A stretch of DNA of 64,000 nt. Source: Cutibacterium namnetense. GTDB taxonomy: Bacteria > Actinomycetota > Actinomycetes > Propionibacteriales > Propionibacteriaceae. Under the pieces are notes generated by a model. It searched no databases and was not told the DNA's origin. It was given only the letters and a program-made list of their open reading frames with translations. Within the stretch, counting starts at the first letter, position 1; the number at the start of each line of letters is the position of its first letter. The stretch lies in the NCBI RefSeq assembly GCF_001642025.1, contig NZ_LWHO01000002.1, forward strand, positions 1 to 64,000, given 5' to 3'. Shown in pieces: positions 43,748-53,059 of the stretch. The translations under genes and the position numbers were made by a program.

Positions 43748-45229
43748 ATGGCTGAGCAAGTCGCTGAACCGATGTCTACAGAAGTTTCGATAGATAAAGA
43801 TGTCAATGTTGGGAAGCTATCACTTCCTGCAATGCTTTCCCTTGTCGTCGGCTCTATGATTGGTGGAGGTATCTTTTCACTTCCACAGAATATTGCTTCC
43901 GCTGCAAGTCCTGGCCCCATGGTGATCGGTTGGACGATCACCGGAATCGGTATGATCTGCTTGGCAATGGTCTACCAGAAACTGGCTGTTCGTCGTCCTG
44001 ATCTGGATAACGGTATCTATGCCTATGCCAAGGCTGGTTTTGGTGATTTTGTTGGGTTCAATTCGGCGTGGGGCTACTGGCTCTCTGCTCTCATTGGCAA
44101 CGTCGGATACCTGGTGCTGCTTTTCTCAACCGTCGGCAAGTTCGTTCCTGCGTTCGCGGGTGGTAACACCGTTTGGGCGGTGCTTGCGGCGTCGGTTCTG
44201 CTGTGGTTGACCCATGCGCTTGTCCTGGCTGGGATTCGCACCGCTGCTTTTGTTAACACGATCGCCACGATTGCCAAAATTGTGCCGCTGGTGACATTTA
44301 TTGCCATCTGTGCCGTGGCATTCGACGTCGGTGTGTTCACTGAGGACTTCTGGGGAGCCCACGCGGGCTTGGGCAGTGTCTTCGCCCAGACCAAGAGCAT
44401 GATGCTCGTCACCGTGTGGGTGTTCATCGGGATCGAGGGTGCATCGATCTACTCGAAGCGTGCTCGCAAGCGTTCGGATGTGGGTAAGGCGACGATCGGT
44501 GGTTTCCTCTTCGTCCTGGTTCTCCTCATTGGAGTCAACCTCCTGAGCATGGGAATCATGCATAGGGCCAAGTTGGCTGGTCTGCCTGACGCGTCCATGG
44601 GCGACGTTCTGTCGTCGGTCGTCGGTCCGTGGGGCTCGGTGCTTGTCAGCGCCGGTGTCATCGTCTCCCTGCTTGGGGCTCTCCTGGCTTGGATTCTGCT
44701 ATGCGGTGAGACGATGCAGGTGCCGGGCGAGGACGGCACCATGCCGAAGTTGTTCGGGCGAATCAATAAGCATGAGGCTCCCGCTCCCGCGCTGTGGATC
44801 ACCAACATCGTCTCCCAGATCTGTCTCGTGATGACGGTGCTGTGGGACGGTGCCTACTTGGCGATGGCGACCTTGGCCGCTGCTCTCATCCTGGTGCCGT
44901 ATCTGTTGTCGGCCGCATTCGCTCTGAAGATGGTGATCAAGGGGGAAACCTATGAGGATGGTCCGCGGTCGCAGCGAGTGCGTGACGCCGTGGTTGCAAC
45001 CGTCGCAACGTTGTACGGTATCTGGCTCGTCGTTGCTGCAGGGGCGGATGCCCTCATGCTTGCCGCCCTGCTTTACCTGCCTGGTGCTGCAGTGTTCGTT
45101 TGGGCTAAGCGGGAGCAGAAGGCCAAACGAATTTTCAAACCCTACGAGATCGGCATCCTTGTTGTGCTGGCGTTGATCTCTGTGGCGGCCATTATCTTCA
45201 TAGTTACTGGGAGGTTGTCATTGACGTGA
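43748..45229 (+). CDS. arcD: arginine/ornithine antiporter
   Basis: A 493-residue APC-superfamily antiporter with 12-13 helices. The N-terminal PAMLSLVVGSMIGGGIFSLPQN carries the G-S/T-x-I-G-x-G substrate-binding turn of basic amino-acid antiporters, and the tail ends in a hydrophobic helix (LALISVAAIIFIV). It would swap external arginine for ornithine made by the deiminase pathway. The ATG at 43748 follows AGAGGTGAG. Position at the head of arcA-arcB-arcC supports the role. Confidence 0.9.
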   Translation: MAEQVAEPMSTEVSIDKDVNVGKLSLPAMLSLVVGSMIGGGIFSLPQNIASAASPGPMVIGWTITGIGMICLAMVYQKLAVRRPDLDNGIYAYAKAGFGDFVGFNSAWGYWLSALIGNVGYLVLLFSTVGKFVPAFAGGNTVWAVLAASVLLWLTHALVLAGIRTAAFVNTIATIAKIVPLVTFIAICAVAFDVGVFTEDFWGAHAGLGSVFAQTKSMMLVTVWVFIGIEGASIYSKRARKRSDVGKATIGGFLFVLVLLIGVNLLSMGIMHRAKLAGLPDASMGDVLSSVVGPWGSVLVSAGVIVSLLGALLAWILLCGETMQVPGEDGTMPKLFGRINKHEAPAPALWITNIVSQICLVMTVLWDGAYLAMATLAAALILVPYLLSAAFALKMVIKGETYEDGPRSQRVRDAVVATVATLYGIWLVVAAGADALMLAALLYLPGAAVFVWAKREQKAKRIFKPYEIGILVVLALISVAAIIFIVTGRLSLT

Positions 45230-45372
45230 CCCCTTTCTCCGCTCTGGGTTTGAAACCGTATCCTCGGTCATAAATAAATACATAATCAATGATAACTAAG
45301 GGACAATCCTGCGGTGCTGCGGTGATTGCCATGGCAAGGGGGCTGATTGCCTCCAGGATGAAAGGTTGAGAA
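45230..45372. promoter_or_regulatory. AT-rich arcD-arcA spacer with possible ARG-box-like sequence
   Basis: The 143-base spacer contains a marked AT-rich block at about 45268-45296 (CATAAATAAATACATAATC with ATTGAT-type continuation). The near-repeated A-T-A-A-A-T / A-C-A-T-A-A-T halves resemble ArgR operator half-sites, and argR is encoded at the end of the same operon. A purine-rich AAAGGTTGAG precedes the arcA ATG. Operator identity is a guess. Confidence 0.3.
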
Positions 45373-46616
45373 ATGACTACTCCCATCGGCGCATGGTCGG
45401 AAGTTGGAAAGCTGCGTGAGGTGCTGGTCTGTGAACCACGTCTAGCGCATCGCCGACTCACTCCGAGTAATTGCAGGGAATTGCTCTTTGACGACGTCCT
45501 CTGGGTCGAGAAGGCGCAGGAGGATCACCGGGAGTTCGTGGCCAAGATGCGCGAGCGTGGAATTGTCGTCCATGAGATGCATCAACTGCTATCCGAGGTG
45601 CTTGACACTCCGGAGGGTCGTGCTTGGGTACTTGATCGGAAATTGTCCCCCAATGCGGTTGGATTGGGTGTTGACGAGGACGTTCGGGATTGGCTTGATG
45701 ACATGCCCTCGGATACTTTGGCCGAGCATCTCATCGGTGGAGTGGCCTACGGGGAGGTGCCTGCCGACAGGCGCAAGCACGTCCTCGGAGCGCTTATCAA
45801 GGCACACAGTGAAAATGAATTCCTCATTCCACCGCTGCCTAATACCCAGTTCACCCGGGACACCACGGCATGGATCTTCGGTGGCGTCACCTTCAACCCG
45901 ATGCGCTGGCCAGCTCGCCAGCACGAGACGGTCCTGGCCAGTGCCATCTACACCCGGCACCCCTCTTCGCCGAACGTGACTTCAAAGTCTGGTATGGCTA
46001 CGCCGAGGCCGATCATGGCATGTCCACCCTCGAGGGCGGCGACATCATGCCGGTTGGTAACGGCACGGTGCTTATCGGGATGGGGGAGCGATCCTCATGG
46101 CAAGCCATTACCCAGCTGGCTCGTTCCCTGTTCTCCCAGAATGCAGCGCGCAAGATCGTGGTCGCAGCCATGGCGCCAGACCGAGCTTCTATGCATCTCG
46201 ACACGGTGTTCAGTTTCTGCGACGTCGACCTCGTGACCCTCTACAAGCCCGTGGTCGATACCATCACCTCTTTGGTGCTCGAGCCCAGCAGCGAGCCGGC
46301 AGGATTCTCGGTACGTGTCGACGATCGTCACTTCACTGACGTCGTTGCCAGCTCCTTGGGGCTTGACGGGTTGCGTACCGTCGAGACCGGTGGCGATCGT
46401 TGGCAGGCCCAACGTGAGCAGTGGGACGACGGCAACAACGTGGTGGCTCTCGAGCCTGGTGTCGTCGTTGGCTACGATCGCAACACTGCGACCAATGCTT
46501 TGCTCGCGAAGGCCGGGGTAGAGGTCGTGGAGATCAAGGCCGCTGAGTTGGGACGCGGTCGAGGAGGCGGTCACTGCATGACTTGCCCGATCACCCGTGA
46601 TCCGGTGGATTACTGA
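45373..46616 (+). pseudogene. arcA: arginine deiminase, one-base frameshift
   Basis: The two halves of a normal arginine deiminase (about 414 residues) are present in different frames. The first half contains GAWSEVGKLREVLVCEP and [15 protein letters not shown]; the second [29 protein letters not shown] and the C-terminal catalytic [14 protein letters not shown] with the nucleophilic cysteine. The switch is at a run of four C (45960-45963); a fifth C would give [14 protein letters not shown] as in the family. The 1244-base length is one short of a whole number of codons. As written the enzyme is lost and the pathway blocked at its first step, although arcB and arcC are intact. Real lesion or sequencing error. 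Confidence 0.9.
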
Positions 46617-46688
46617 TAAATCCCCGAAACGAAAAACAGGTAACATGCGTTCGTCGCGCGGACATATCTAAGAAAGGAACGTCATATC

Positions 46689-47693
46689 ATGGCTTTTAAT
46701 TTGAAGAATCGCCACTTGCTATCGCTGGCTCATCACAGCACCGAGGAAATCCGTTTTCTGGTCAATCTGGCCGCAGACCTCAAGGAGGCCAAGTACTGCG
46801 GGACGGAGCAGCCGCTCCTTAAAGGAAAGAACATTGCCCTCATCTTCGAGAAGGCGTCGACTCGCACGCGTTGTGCCTTTGAGGTGGCAGCTCACGACCA
46901 GGGTGCCCATGTGACCTACTTGGGGCCCAGCGGATCCCATATTGGCCACAAGGAGTCCATGAAGGATACGGCCCGCGTCCTAGGGCGTATGTATGACGGC
47001 ATCGAGTACCGAGGATTCCATCAGTCGACGGTGGATGAGCTTGCTGAGTACGCAGGCGTCCCAGTGTTCAATGGCCTGACCGATGAGTTCCACCCGACTC
47101 AGATGCTCGCTGACGCCCTCACCATGCGTGAGCACGCCGAGAAGCCCTTCCACCAGATCAAGTTCGCCTACGTTGGCGACGGACGTAACAACATGGGCCG
47201 TTCGCTTCTGCTGCTGGGTGCCAAGCTTGGCATGGATGTGCGTATCGGTGCTCCCGAGGGGCTGCAGCCTGAAGCGGAGCTGGTGGAGCGTTGCCGTGAG
47301 TGGGCTGAGCAGTCCGGTGGCAAGGTGCTAGTGACCGCGTCTGCGGAGGAGGCCGTGCGCGATGTCGACTTCATCCACACCGACGTGTGGGTGTCCATGG
47401 GAGAGCCCGTGGAGAGCTGGAGCGAGCGAGTTGAGACCCTGTTGCCCTTCCAGATCAATGATACGTTGGTCAAGGCTGCTGGCAACCCGCGCGTCAAGGT
47501 GATGCACTGCCTGCCGGCATTCCACAACAGTGAGACGGCGGTTGGTGCCCAGGTCGCTGAAACCTACCCGGAGCTGGCTAATGGTATTGAGGTGACGGAA
47601 TCCGTCTTCGAGTCGCCTGCCTGCATCGCGTTTGATCAAGCGGAAAACCGCATGCATACCATCAAGGCCGTCCTCGTGTCCTCTTTGGCCTGA
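46689..47693 (+). CDS. arcB: ornithine carbamoyltransferase, catabolic
   Basis: A 334-residue carbamoyltransferase converting citrulline and phosphate to ornithine and carbamoyl phosphate in the deiminase pathway. Carbamoyl-phosphate binding is shown by [14 protein letters not shown], the central [31 protein letters not shown] holds the H-P-x-Q motif, and the ornithine-binding HCLPAFHN and catalytic region DVWVSMGE follow. The ATG at 46689 is preceded by AGAAAGGAA. Intact and in line with arcC. Confidence 0.95.
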   Translation: MAFNLKNRHLLSLAHHSTEEIRFLVNLAADLKEAKYCGTEQPLLKGKNIALIFEKASTRTRCAFEVAAHDQGAHVTYLGPSGSHIGHKESMKDTARVLGRMYDGIEYRGFHQSTVDELAEYAGVPVFNGLTDEFHPTQMLADALTMREHAEKPFHQIKFAYVGDGRNNMGRSLLLLGAKLGMDVRIGAPEGLQPEAELVERCREWAEQSGGKVLVTASAEEAVRDVDFIHTDVWVSMGEPVESWSERVETLLPFQINDTLVKAAGNPRVKVMHCLPAFHNSETAVGAQVAETYPELANGIEVTESVFESPACIAFDQAENRMHTIKAVLVSSLA

Positions 47694-47719
47694 CGCGTGA
47701 CCTTAGGGAGAACGAAACA

Positions 47720-48625
47720 ATGAGAGTTTTGGTTGCACTTGGTGGAAACGCGCTGCTGCGGCGTGGGGAGACCATGACGGCGGAAAATCAGCGCGCCAAT
47801 GTGCGTATTGCCGCAGGTCACATCAAGGAGGTTGCGGTCGATCATGAAGTCGTCGTGGCCCACGGTAATGGTCCTCAGGTAGGTTTGTTGGCGCTGCAGT
47901 CGACGGCCTACGAAGAGGTTGGGATCTATCCCCTTGACGTGTTGGGCGCAGAATCGCAGGCCATGATCGGTTACATGATCGAGCAGGAGCTTGGCAATGT
48001 GATGCCCAAGGATCAGCAGATCGTCACCATGGTCACGATGACGGTCGTCGACGCCGATGATCCTGCGTTTGACAATCCCACGAAACCGATCGGTCCGGTC
48101 TACGACGAAGAAACCGCCAAACGGTTGGCGGCTGAAAAGGGTTGGTCGATAGCCCCGGACGGTGAGTACTACCGGCGGGTGGTCGCCTCACCGCAGCCCA
48201 GGAACATCATCGAGCAGAAGGCGATCCGGCAGTTGGTGGATTCCGGTGTCATGGTGGTGTGCGCCGGAGGAGGCGGCGTCCCCTGCGTCTATGACGAGGA
48301 CGGCACCCTGCACGGAGCTGAGGCAGTCATCGACAAGGACCTTGCCTCCGCCGAACTCGCCGTACGTGTCGATGCAGATCTGCTTGTCATCGCCACCGAT
48401 GTGGCCGGTGTGTTCCGTAACTGGGGCGAACCCGGTCAGGAGCGCATCGAGCAGATGCACGCACAAGAGGCCCTTAACACGGAGTTTGCTGCCGGTTCGA
48501 TGGGTCCGAAGGTTAAGGCTGCCTGCAACTTCGCGTTGGCAACCGGAAAACGTGCTGTGATTGGGTCGCTGGAGGATATCCAGGGCTTGGTCGCCGGCAC
48601 CCACGGGACTGCCATCATCCCCTGA
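47720..48625 (+). CDS. arcC: carbamate kinase
   Basis: A 301-residue amino-acid-kinase fold enzyme making ATP and carbamate (ammonia and CO2) from carbamoyl phosphate. Motifs [60 protein letters not shown] and [14 protein letters not shown] are all typical. The start ATG follows TAGGGAGAACG. Last gene of the arc transcript before the strong hairpin at 48645-48683. Confidence 0.95.
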   Translation: MRVLVALGGNALLRRGETMTAENQRANVRIAAGHIKEVAVDHEVVVAHGNGPQVGLLALQSTAYEEVGIYPLDVLGAESQAMIGYMIEQELGNVMPKDQQIVTMVTMTVVDADDPAFDNPTKPIGPVYDEETAKRLAAEKGWSIAPDGEYYRRVVASPQPRNIIEQKAIRQLVDSGVMVVCAGGGGVPCVYDEDGTLHGAEAVIDKDLASAELAVRVDADLLVIATDVAGVFRNWGEPGQERIEQMHAQEALNTEFAAGSMGPKVKAACNFALATGKRAVIGSLEDIQGLVAGTHGTAIIP

Positions 48626-48644
48626 CAGTGATGGATTAGGAAGA

Positions 48645-48683
48645 TCTAGCGTGATCGTATACGATGTACACGATCACGCTAGA
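48645..48683. terminator. 14-bp perfect inverted repeat between arcC and argR
   Basis: TCTAGCGTGATCGT (48645-48658) and ACGATCACGCTAGA (48670-48683) are exactly complementary, separated by 11 bases. It starts 20 bases behind the arcC stop and ends 58 bases before the likely argR start. It could end the arc transcript, attenuate argR, or be a protein-binding site; no T-tract follows. Confidence 0.6.
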
Positions 48684-48741
48684 GACTCCCGGCGGGGTTT
48701 GCCGTGGGCTGAGGCTCTGGGGTGCTCGTGACGATTGTGTT

Positions 48742-49353
48742 GTGAAAGAGGCGGTATTGTTGAACAACGATGATCACAGAGCGGTTCTCGTATCCAGAGC
48801 GGCTCGGCTAACCCGTATCAGTGCTTTGATCCGGTCTGAGCAGATATCCTCGCAAGCTGAATTGGCGCGGAGGCTGGCTGCCGAAGGAATAGTCGTGAGC
48901 CAGGGCACTCTTTCCAGAGATCTCAAGGATGCGGGAGCGGTGCGTGGCCGGGATCAATTGGGGAATTTCCAGTACAGCATTCCTGAGGGTGAGCATCCTT
49001 CCCATGTGACGACGGGGCTCCCAGCTCGGAACCACTTGGCTCGCATGTGTCATTCGTTGTGTACTGAGGTGAACAGCAACGATGGCGCGGTGGTTATTAA
49101 GACCCCGCCCGGCGCGGCTCAATATTTAGGCTCCGCGATCGACTCCTCGGGTATTGACGCAATCATTGGCACAATTGCGGGTGATGACACAGTTCTCATC
49201 ATCTGTCGGCCTGGTGCTGGAGGCGATGACCTTGCTAAGTCGTTCCGCCAAATGGCCGAGACTGGCTTTCCCCCCGAGGGTTTGGTTGCCGTGGGCCCAG
49301 CGGCCTCCGCTATGGAGTCCAGTCTTTGTGGCACACAATATGATGAAATATGA
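48742..49353 (+). CDS. argR: arginine repressor
   Basis: A roughly 203-residue ArgR. The N-terminal winged helix is at about residues 15-85 (ISSQAELARRLAAEGIVVSQ, GTLSRDLKDAGAVRGRD) and the C-terminal hexamerisation and arginine-binding domain has VIKTPPGAAQYLGSAIDSSG and GTIAGDDTVLIICRPG with the Asp pair. It would sense arginine and control the arc and biosynthetic genes. The GTG at 48742 (VKEAVLLNNDD) is preferred over the in-frame ATG at 48664, which lies inside the inverted repeat and has no ribosome site; a TTG at 48757 is also possible. Confidence 0.88.
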   Translation: MKEAVLLNNDDHRAVLVSRAARLTRISALIRSEQISSQAELARRLAAEGIVVSQGTLSRDLKDAGAVRGRDQLGNFQYSIPEGEHPSHVTTGLPARNHLARMCHSLCTEVNSNDGAVVIKTPPGAAQYLGSAIDSSGIDAIIGTIAGDDTVLIICRPGAGGDDLAKSFRQMAETGFPPEGLVAVGPAASAMESSLCGTQYDEI

Positions 49354-49422
49354 AATCGATGCCGCAGCTTCGTTCCCAAAAATTCTTCCCCGTTAAGGAA
49401 ATTCTTGGAATTGGATCGCTGC

Positions 49423-50025
49423 TCACAAATACGTGAGTAGGTCATTGAGGGCATTAATCGTGGGTATCCCCGGCTGCGGCTTCCTAGATAACAAGATCCC
49501 TTCAATCCCAGCCGCATGCGCGGCGTCGACGTCGATGGGGCGGTCACCCACGGCGACGACGTCGTGCGGATCTAGCCCGTGGCGTTCCATCAGTACATGG
49601 TTCATCTGGGGATCAGGTTTGCGGGCGAAACCGTCGGGTGCGCACACCAAATCGTCGACCTGTACCCCGAGGGCGCGCAAGAGGTCTTCTGCACTGGTGC
49701 GATCACGATGGGTCGCGACGAGGTTGAGCCCGCTGCCTTGACGTACCGCCGCCATAACGTCAGCTGCTCCCGCCATGAGCGGCGCAGGGTTGTGTATCCA
49801 CTTCTTTTTGAGGGCGGAGTATGCCTTGTTGAGTTGTGTCGGTGGTACGTGGTGACGGGCAGCCAACTCGTCGGTGGCATGGGCGATTGACTGCGATCTC
49901 AGCCGTGCCACCTCGGCCAGCTGCTCCTTACTGGGCTGGGCCCAGATGACCTCCGCGAGGGTTCGATCGACCTCCGGGTAAGTGTCGATCAGCGTTCCTC
50001 CCATGTCCCAGATGATGCTCCGCAC
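49423..50025 (-). CDS. HAD superfamily hydrolase
   Basis: A 200-residue HAD phosphatase, subfamily IA. Motif I is IIWDMGGTLIDTYP with the nucleophilic aspartate, motif II lies in LNLVATHRDRTSAE, motif III is ARKPDPQMN and motif IV VVAVGDRPIDVDAAHAAG. The layout resembles phosphoglycolate-phosphatase or pyrophosphatase-like enzymes, but the substrate cannot be told. It faces argR (convergent) and is followed by the divergent pth2-like gene. Confidence 0.88.
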   Translation of the reverse strand: MRSIIWDMGGTLIDTYPEVDRTLAEVIWAQPSKEQLAEVARLRSQSIAHATDELAARHHVPPTQLNKAYSALKKKWIHNPAPLMAGAADVMAAVRQGSGLNLVATHRDRTSAEDLLRALGVQVDDLVCAPDGFARKPDPQMNHVLMERHGLDPHDVVAVGDRPIDVDAAHAAGIEGILLSRKPQPGIPTINALNDLLTYL

Positions 50026-50105
50026 GTGTGCGAGTCTTGCAGATGTGCGGCCGCGACGACGACCACCCTCACTAGTTGTCCGGCTCGGAGGGTAGCCTAC
50101 GATGG

Positions 50106-50804
50106 GTGACTACGCCTGACCACGAACCCGATCCCTGGGCGATGCAATTGGTGTTACTTCGTGACAAACGTCACCCGGCGCGTCAGGTGGATGCTTGTGA
50201 GGCGGCAGCGCGGGCCGTCGTCTTCCTTCTTGATGACCCTCGCACCCAGCCAGGAGGCCCATGGCATGACGCTGTGCGGCAGTGGTCTGACAAGCGCATC
50301 CGCAAAATCGTCCGCCGTGCCTCTGGCAAGAGGTGGGAGGACGTCCAGGTCTGCGACGGCATCACCGTCAGCCAAGATCCACCTTCGGACGCCGCTCCCG
50401 ACACTGGCCCAGCTAGGGTGCGGGCCTTCGTCCCGGCTCCGGTGCATCCCCAGCCCAAGCAGATCGACAAACTCCAGGTTGCCGGCACCAATCTGCCCGC
50501 TGACGGCGACTCCATCACTACCGAACCCGTTGTGACGATAGAAATTAACCCTCGCATCGAGATGACCACCGGCAAGGCCTGCGCTCAGTGTGGCCACGCT
50601 GCCCAGCTTGCTCACGAAGCTATGAGCTCCGGTAATGACGATGACCGCCATGCCCTGGATGCCTGGCGTCACGACGAGTTTCGGGTTCGCGTCGTCACGC
50701 CTACGGTTGAGCATTGGGACGCTGATGTTGCTCGGGTGAGGGTTGTTGATGCCGGCTTCACGGAGTTTGATGGGCCCACTGCGACTACTAGGGCACGGTG
50801 GTGA
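50106..50804 (+). CDS. peptidyl-tRNA hydrolase family protein (Pth2-like)
   Basis: A roughly 232-residue protein whose C-terminal third carries Pth2-type motifs: TTGKACAQCGHAAQLAHEAM with the conserved G-K-x-x-x-Q and H-A, and RVRVVDAGFTEFDGPTAT. The N-terminal part repeats the amino-acid pattern of the same fold (LRDKRHPARQVDACEAAARAV). Actinobacteria have such long Pth2-like proteins beside the classical Pth. Activity is inferred. The GTG at 50106 is chosen; the frame is open upstream to a TTG at 50076 that spans the GGAGGG site. Confidence 0.75.
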   Translation: MTTPDHEPDPWAMQLVLLRDKRHPARQVDACEAAARAVVFLLDDPRTQPGGPWHDAVRQWSDKRIRKIVRRASGKRWEDVQVCDGITVSQDPPSDAAPDTGPARVRAFVPAPVHPQPKQIDKLQVAGTNLPADGDSITTEPVVTIEINPRIEMTTGKACAQCGHAAQLAHEAMSSGNDDDRHALDAWRHDEFRVRVVTPTVEHWDADVARVRVVDAGFTEFDGPTATTRARW

Positions 50805-50827
50805 CCGGGGTCGCGTAGACTCGTGTC

Positions 50828-51346
50828 ATGACTCAACTCCTTCTCACCGCGGTCGGCGCGGACCGCGCCGGGCTTGTCTCCGACGTGTCAGAAATTGTTG
50901 CCCGCTACGACGGTAATTGGCTTGACAGCCGTATGGCGCGGCTCGCTGGTGCCTTCGCTGGGATTGTCCTCGTTGACGTCGAAGATGCCAAGGTTGATGT
51001 CCTCACAGCTGACCTAGGCGGTCTTGAGGCCAAGGGTCTGCGGGTCACTGTGACTAATACCACCGCGCGGCAGCATGAGAGCGAAGCTGTCTTGGTGGTT
51101 CACCTCGTCGGCCATGACCATCCGGGCATCATCCATAAAGTGACGGCCACTATGGCCCGCCTCGGGGTCACCATCGATGATCTGTCGACGGGGTTGCGTG
51201 AGGCTCCGATGGGAGATGGCATCCTGTTTGAGGCGCAGGTGCAGTGCCGGATTACGAACGCGACGACCCTCGACGATCTACGCTCGGAACTGGAATCCAT
51301 TGCCACCGAGATCATGGTCGACATCGATCTGGTCGACCGTTCCTGA
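50828..51346 (+). CDS. ACT-domain regulatory protein (GcvR-like)
   Basis: A 172-residue protein made of two ACT domains: LLLTAVGADRAGLVSDVSEI (residues about 4-80) and VLVVHLVGHDHPGIIHKVTA (about 90-165), the pattern of the glycine cleavage repressor GcvR and similar amino-acid sensors. It probably binds an amino acid and modulates another protein; no glycine cleavage genes are near. It is 23 bases after the Pth2-like gene and may be co-transcribed with it. Confidence 0.82.
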   Translation: MTQLLLTAVGADRAGLVSDVSEIVARYDGNWLDSRMARLAGAFAGIVLVDVEDAKVDVLTADLGGLEAKGLRVTVTNTTARQHESEAVLVVHLVGHDHPGIIHKVTATMARLGVTIDDLSTGLREAPMGDGILFEAQVQCRITNATTLDDLRSELESIATEIMVDIDLVDRS

Positions 51347-51371
51347 TCCCGGGCATCGTCTAGGAGGTCTC

Positions 51372-52340
51372 ATGACTCGTATCCCTGGCACAGATCTGGA
51401 CATCAGGCCGTTGGTTTTGGGGGCCAATACCTTTGGCTGGACGGCCGACGAGCACGATTCCCATGCCATCCTGGACGCTTTCCTCGATGCCGGGGGCTCA
51501 TTGGTCGACTCCGCTGACGGCTACTCCCACTGGGTCGACGGCAATACCGGGGGCGAGTCTGAGCGAATCATTGGCTCGTGGTTGGAGAAGGGCGGTCGAC
51601 GTGACGACATCGTCATCGCCACGAAAGTCGCAACCCATCCAGAGTTCAAGGGCCTGGCACCTGAGAACATCGCTGCCGCAGTTGACGCCTCTCTGGCCCG
51701 ACTCCATACCGACCACATTGATCTTTATTATGCCCACTTCGATGACGACACCCAGCAAATCGAGGATATGGCAGCGGCTTTCGACAAGCTTGTTAAGGCT
51801 GGCAAGGTGCGCTGGGTTGGCCTATCGAATTTCTCCGTGGCCCGCGAGCAGAAGTGGCTTGAGGTGGCCGAGCATGAGGGGCTGACCAAGCCAGTGGCAT
51901 TGCAACCCCAGTACAGCCTGTTGCATCGCGCAGACGTTGAGGATCCGCAGGGCTACGGTCAGCTAGCCGGTGAGTACAGTCTGGCCCTCTTCCCGTACTT
52001 TTCGTTGGCGTCGGGGTTTCTCGCCGGCAAGTACGCTACCCGGGGCGACCTGCATGGTGTTGCCCGGGAATCCATGGTGGCGGCCTATCTGTCTGACGCC
52101 GAGCACGAGAAGGCGGCTTTCGCTGTTCTCGATCAATTGCGTCAGATTGCCGGAGACCACGGCGTCGAGGTGACCTCGGTCTCGCTGGCGTGGTTACTGG
52201 CTAAAGGGGTTACCGCACCCATCGCTTCGGCGCGCACTGTTGATCAGCTTGGTTCATTGCTGGCGGCAACCGAACTCACGTTGACCCATGATGAGGTGAG
52301 CGCGCTTGACGCAGCCTCGGACCTGTTCACTCGGGACTGA
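51372..52340 (+). CDS. aldo/keto reductase
   Basis: A 322-residue aldo/keto reductase of the YajO/Tas-like group. It shows GANTFGWTADEHDSHAILDA at the N-terminus, the catalytic SLVDSADGYSHW (Asp and Tyr), the lysine strand IVIATKVATHP, HIDLYYAHFDD, VRWVGLSNFS and the C-terminal cofactor loop ITAPIASARTVDQL-like sequence. The ATG at 51372 follows TAGGAGG. Substrate unknown. It has low similarity to the AKR gene at 3305-4168 and is not a recent duplicate. Confidence 0.9.
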   Translation: MTRIPGTDLDIRPLVLGANTFGWTADEHDSHAILDAFLDAGGSLVDSADGYSHWVDGNTGGESERIIGSWLEKGGRRDDIVIATKVATHPEFKGLAPENIAAAVDASLARLHTDHIDLYYAHFDDDTQQIEDMAAAFDKLVKAGKVRWVGLSNFSVAREQKWLEVAEHEGLTKPVALQPQYSLLHRADVEDPQGYGQLAGEYSLALFPYFSLASGFLAGKYATRGDLHGVARESMVAAYLSDAEHEKAAFAVLDQLRQIAGDHGVEVTSVSLAWLLAKGVTAPIASARTVDQLGSLLAATELTLTHDEVSALDAASDLFTRD

Positions 52341-52392
52341 ATGATCCCCTAGAGCCTCGTGGTTAGCGCCTACACCTGCATAAGGTGTGATT

Positions 52393-52896
52393 ATGGCCAC
52401 TACTGCTTTTAAGGGACAAACCGTCAACACTGTCGCTGATCTTCCTGAGGTTGGGTCTGCGCTGCCGTCATTTACCCTTGTCAAGACTGATCTTTCGGAG
52501 CTGACGAGCGACGAACTCAAGGGCAAGAAGTTCGTCCTCAACATCTTCCCAAGCATCGACACCGGTGTCTGTGCCAAGAGTGTTCGTACCTTCAACGATA
52601 AGGCTGCCGGACTCGATGACACGACCGTGCTGTGTGTTTCCCGTGACCTTCCGTTTGCTCAGGCTCGCTTCTGTGGTGCAGAGGGTATTGAAAACGTCGT
52701 CGTCGCCTCCGCCTTCCGTTCTCATTTCGGTAAGGACCTTGGCGTCACCCTCGCTGACGGTCCGATGCAGCACTTGCTGGCGCGCGCCGTCATCGTTGTG
52801 GACGCCGAGGGCAAGGTAACCTACACCCAGCTCGTTGATGAGATCACCACTGAGCCGGACTACGACGCTGCCCTCGAGGCCACATCCAAAGCCTGA
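52393..52896 (+). CDS. tpx: thiol peroxidase (atypical 2-Cys peroxiredoxin)
   Basis: A 167-residue Tpx reducing hydroperoxides with thioredoxin. The peroxidatic cysteine lies in [15 protein letters not shown] and the resolving cysteine in [16 protein letters not shown], as in the Tpx family; the fold begins [16 protein letters not shown]. The ATG at 52393 is used in place of a GTG two codons earlier. Confidence 0.95.
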   Translation: MATTAFKGQTVNTVADLPEVGSALPSFTLVKTDLSELTSDELKGKKFVLNIFPSIDTGVCAKSVRTFNDKAAGLDDTTVLCVSRDLPFAQARFCGAEGIENVVVASAFRSHFGKDLGVTLADGPMQHLLARAVIVVDAEGKVTYTQLVDEITTEPDYDAALEATSKA

Positions 52897-53059
52897 TTCC
52901 CGGTGGTATTGAGGGGGCGCGTTTCGGCATGGTGCCGGAGCGCCCCTGTACGTGTGCCGCATTTCAGCATACGGGGTATTGGATAGGGGGTTGGCCGAGG
53001 GCGGTACAGTAGCGGGCGCTTCGCTCAGCAGGGCGGGGCGCTCCTATCTGAGGACCACC

